A model generated the notes under the pieces. It was not told where the DNA came from and ran no database searches. It saw only the letters and a list, made by a program, of their open reading frames with translations. The position numbers and the translations under genes are program-made. Below are positions 5,186 through 5,983 of a stretch of DNA of 5,983 nucleotides, one piece after another (positions within the stretch are counted from its first letter, which is position 1; each line of letters begins with the position of its first letter). Source of the stretch: Acidobacteria bacterium UBA6911 (lineage in GTDB: Bacteria; Acidobacteriota; UBA6911). Location: the NCBI GenBank assembly GCA_002451015.1, contig DKBB01000398.1, positions 84,557 to 90,539 of the forward strand, read 5' to 3'.

Positions 5186-5983
5186 ATGTTTTTTGCAAGA
5201 TCGGAGTATCTGAACCTTTTATGGCTGCTGCCGGCACTTGGTCTTTTTTTGGGCTGGTCTCTGCAAAATCGGCGCCGGAGGCTTAAAAAGGCCATCAATC
5301 CGTCAATCCTGGCTGAACTGTCCGAGGAATTCAGCCGCGGGAAAGCGGTACTGCAGGCATGTCTGCTGACGGGATTCTTCCTGTTCAGCATCCTGGCTCT
5401 GGCCCGTCCTCAATGGGGATCGCGTCTGGAGACGGTTCGCCGTAAGGGAGTCGATATCATTGCAGCCCTGGATGTCTCCTACAGCATGAATACCGAAGAT
5501 ATCGCCCCGAACCGCTTCGAAAAAGCTAAAAGCGAAATCAACAGATTGATACAAAGATCCGAGGGAGACCGCATCGGGCTTATCGCTTTCTCCGGCGCCG
5601 CAACCGTTCAATGCCCGCTTACCCTGGACTATGGAGCTAACAGCCTTTTTCTCGATATTGCCTTTACGGGCATGATTGATGAACCCGGCACATCGCTGGC
5701 CGCCGCCATCGAAACCGCAACCGGCGCTTTCATAGCAAAGGAACGAAAGTACAAAGTTCTGGTCCTGTTCACCGATGGAGAAGACCTGGAGGGGCAGGTG
5801 GACGCGGCGGTAAAGGACGCCAAAGAAGCCGGCGTCATCATTTACGCGGTTGGAATCGGAACTCAACAGGGAAAACCTATCCCGATACGGGACCCGGACG
5901 GAAATATTGTAGAATATCGAAAGGATCCCGACGGACAGGTTGTCGTCAGCAGCCTCGACGAGAAATCCCTGGCCAGGATAGCC
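5186..5983 (+). CDS. batB: BatB, inner-membrane VWA-domain protein (3' truncated by window)
   Basis: An open frame of 266 codons runs from ATG at 5186 through the last base of the window without a stop. It starts MFFARSEYLNLLWLLPALGL. Two membrane helices (about 9-25 and 55-73) precede a VWA domain starting near residue 88. The metal site is complete: DVSYS with D96, S98 and S100, then T169 in PGTS and D197 in FTDGED. It shares ALARPQ and CPLTLDYG with BatA, as expected for BatA/BatB paralogues. BatB is distinguished by the KPIPIRDPDGN loop and SSLDEKSLARIA. A C-terminal helix, and possibly a fused TPR (BatC-like) region, would lie beyond the window. No Shine-Dalgarno precedes the ATG (CTAGTATTTATT), and there is no better in-frame start before residue 101, so initiation may be weak or depend on upstream translation. 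It follows a 154-bp repeat element. Confidence 0.92.
   Translation, partial: MFFARSEYLNLLWLLPALGLFLGWSLQNRRRRLKKAINPSILAELSEEFSRGKAVLQACLLTGFFLFSILALARPQWGSRLETVRRKGVDIIAALDVSYSMNTEDIAPNRFEKAKSEINRLIQRSEGDRIGLIAFSGAATVQCPLTLDYGANSLFLDIAFTGMIDEPGTSLAAAIETATGAFIAKERKYKVLVLFTDGEDLEGQVDAAVKDAKEAGVIIYAVGIGTQQGKPIPIRDPDGNIVEYRKDPDGQVVVSSLDEKSLARIA

Noticed and set aside
1..5983. CRISPR array, tRNA, rRNA, transposase or toxin-antitoxin genes
   Set aside because: Looked for and not seen; no regularly spaced direct repeats, no tRNA-like cloverleaf and no transposase motifs.

Overview
This 5983-base window reads almost entirely on the + strand. It looks like chromosomal DNA of a Gram-negative bacterium, most likely a member of the Desulfobacterota (old Deltaproteobacteria). 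That guess rests on the flavour of the Rho C-terminus and of the MoxR and DUF58 proteins; no marker in the window fixes the taxon.

Layout. Bases 1-196 are the last 64 codons of the transcription termination factor gene rho. Bases 197-746 hold no convincing gene. This stretch contains an orphan Shine-Dalgarno directly behind rho, two small GC-rich hairpins, a long structured hairpin with a perfect 12-bp stem (413-467), and a near-consensus sigma-70 promoter (TTGACT-17-TAATAT, 691-719). From 747 to the end of the window runs a five-gene Bat (aerotolerance-type) operon: a MoxR-family AAA+ ATPase (747-1814), a DUF58 protein with a VWA-like fold (1870-2748), a membrane-anchored BatD/DUF4381-like protein (2745-3917), BatA (4011-5012), and BatB, which begins at 5186 and is still open at base 5983.

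How the genes work together. MoxR ATPases are thought to act as chaperones on partners carrying VWA/MIDAS metal sites. Here the ATPase is followed by three such partners (DUF58, BatA, BatB) and one envelope-facing adaptor. BatA and BatB carry intact DxSxS...T...D metal sites on domains expected in the periplasm between membrane helices. The DUF58 protein is soluble with its own DxSxS motif. The third protein has a periplasmic region, one membrane helix and a cytoplasmic helical tail. The module is known from Bacteroides, Leptospira, Borrelia and many Desulfobacterota, but its biochemical job is not settled. I see no sign that this is a new system.

Unusual points lie mostly between the genes. 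There is a possible loss or displacement of rpmE behind rho. A degenerate CTCTG-type repeat sits before batA. A 154-bp element with inverted terminal heptamer repeats and two internal hairpins sits between batA and batB, just where batB's ribosome binding site would be expected.
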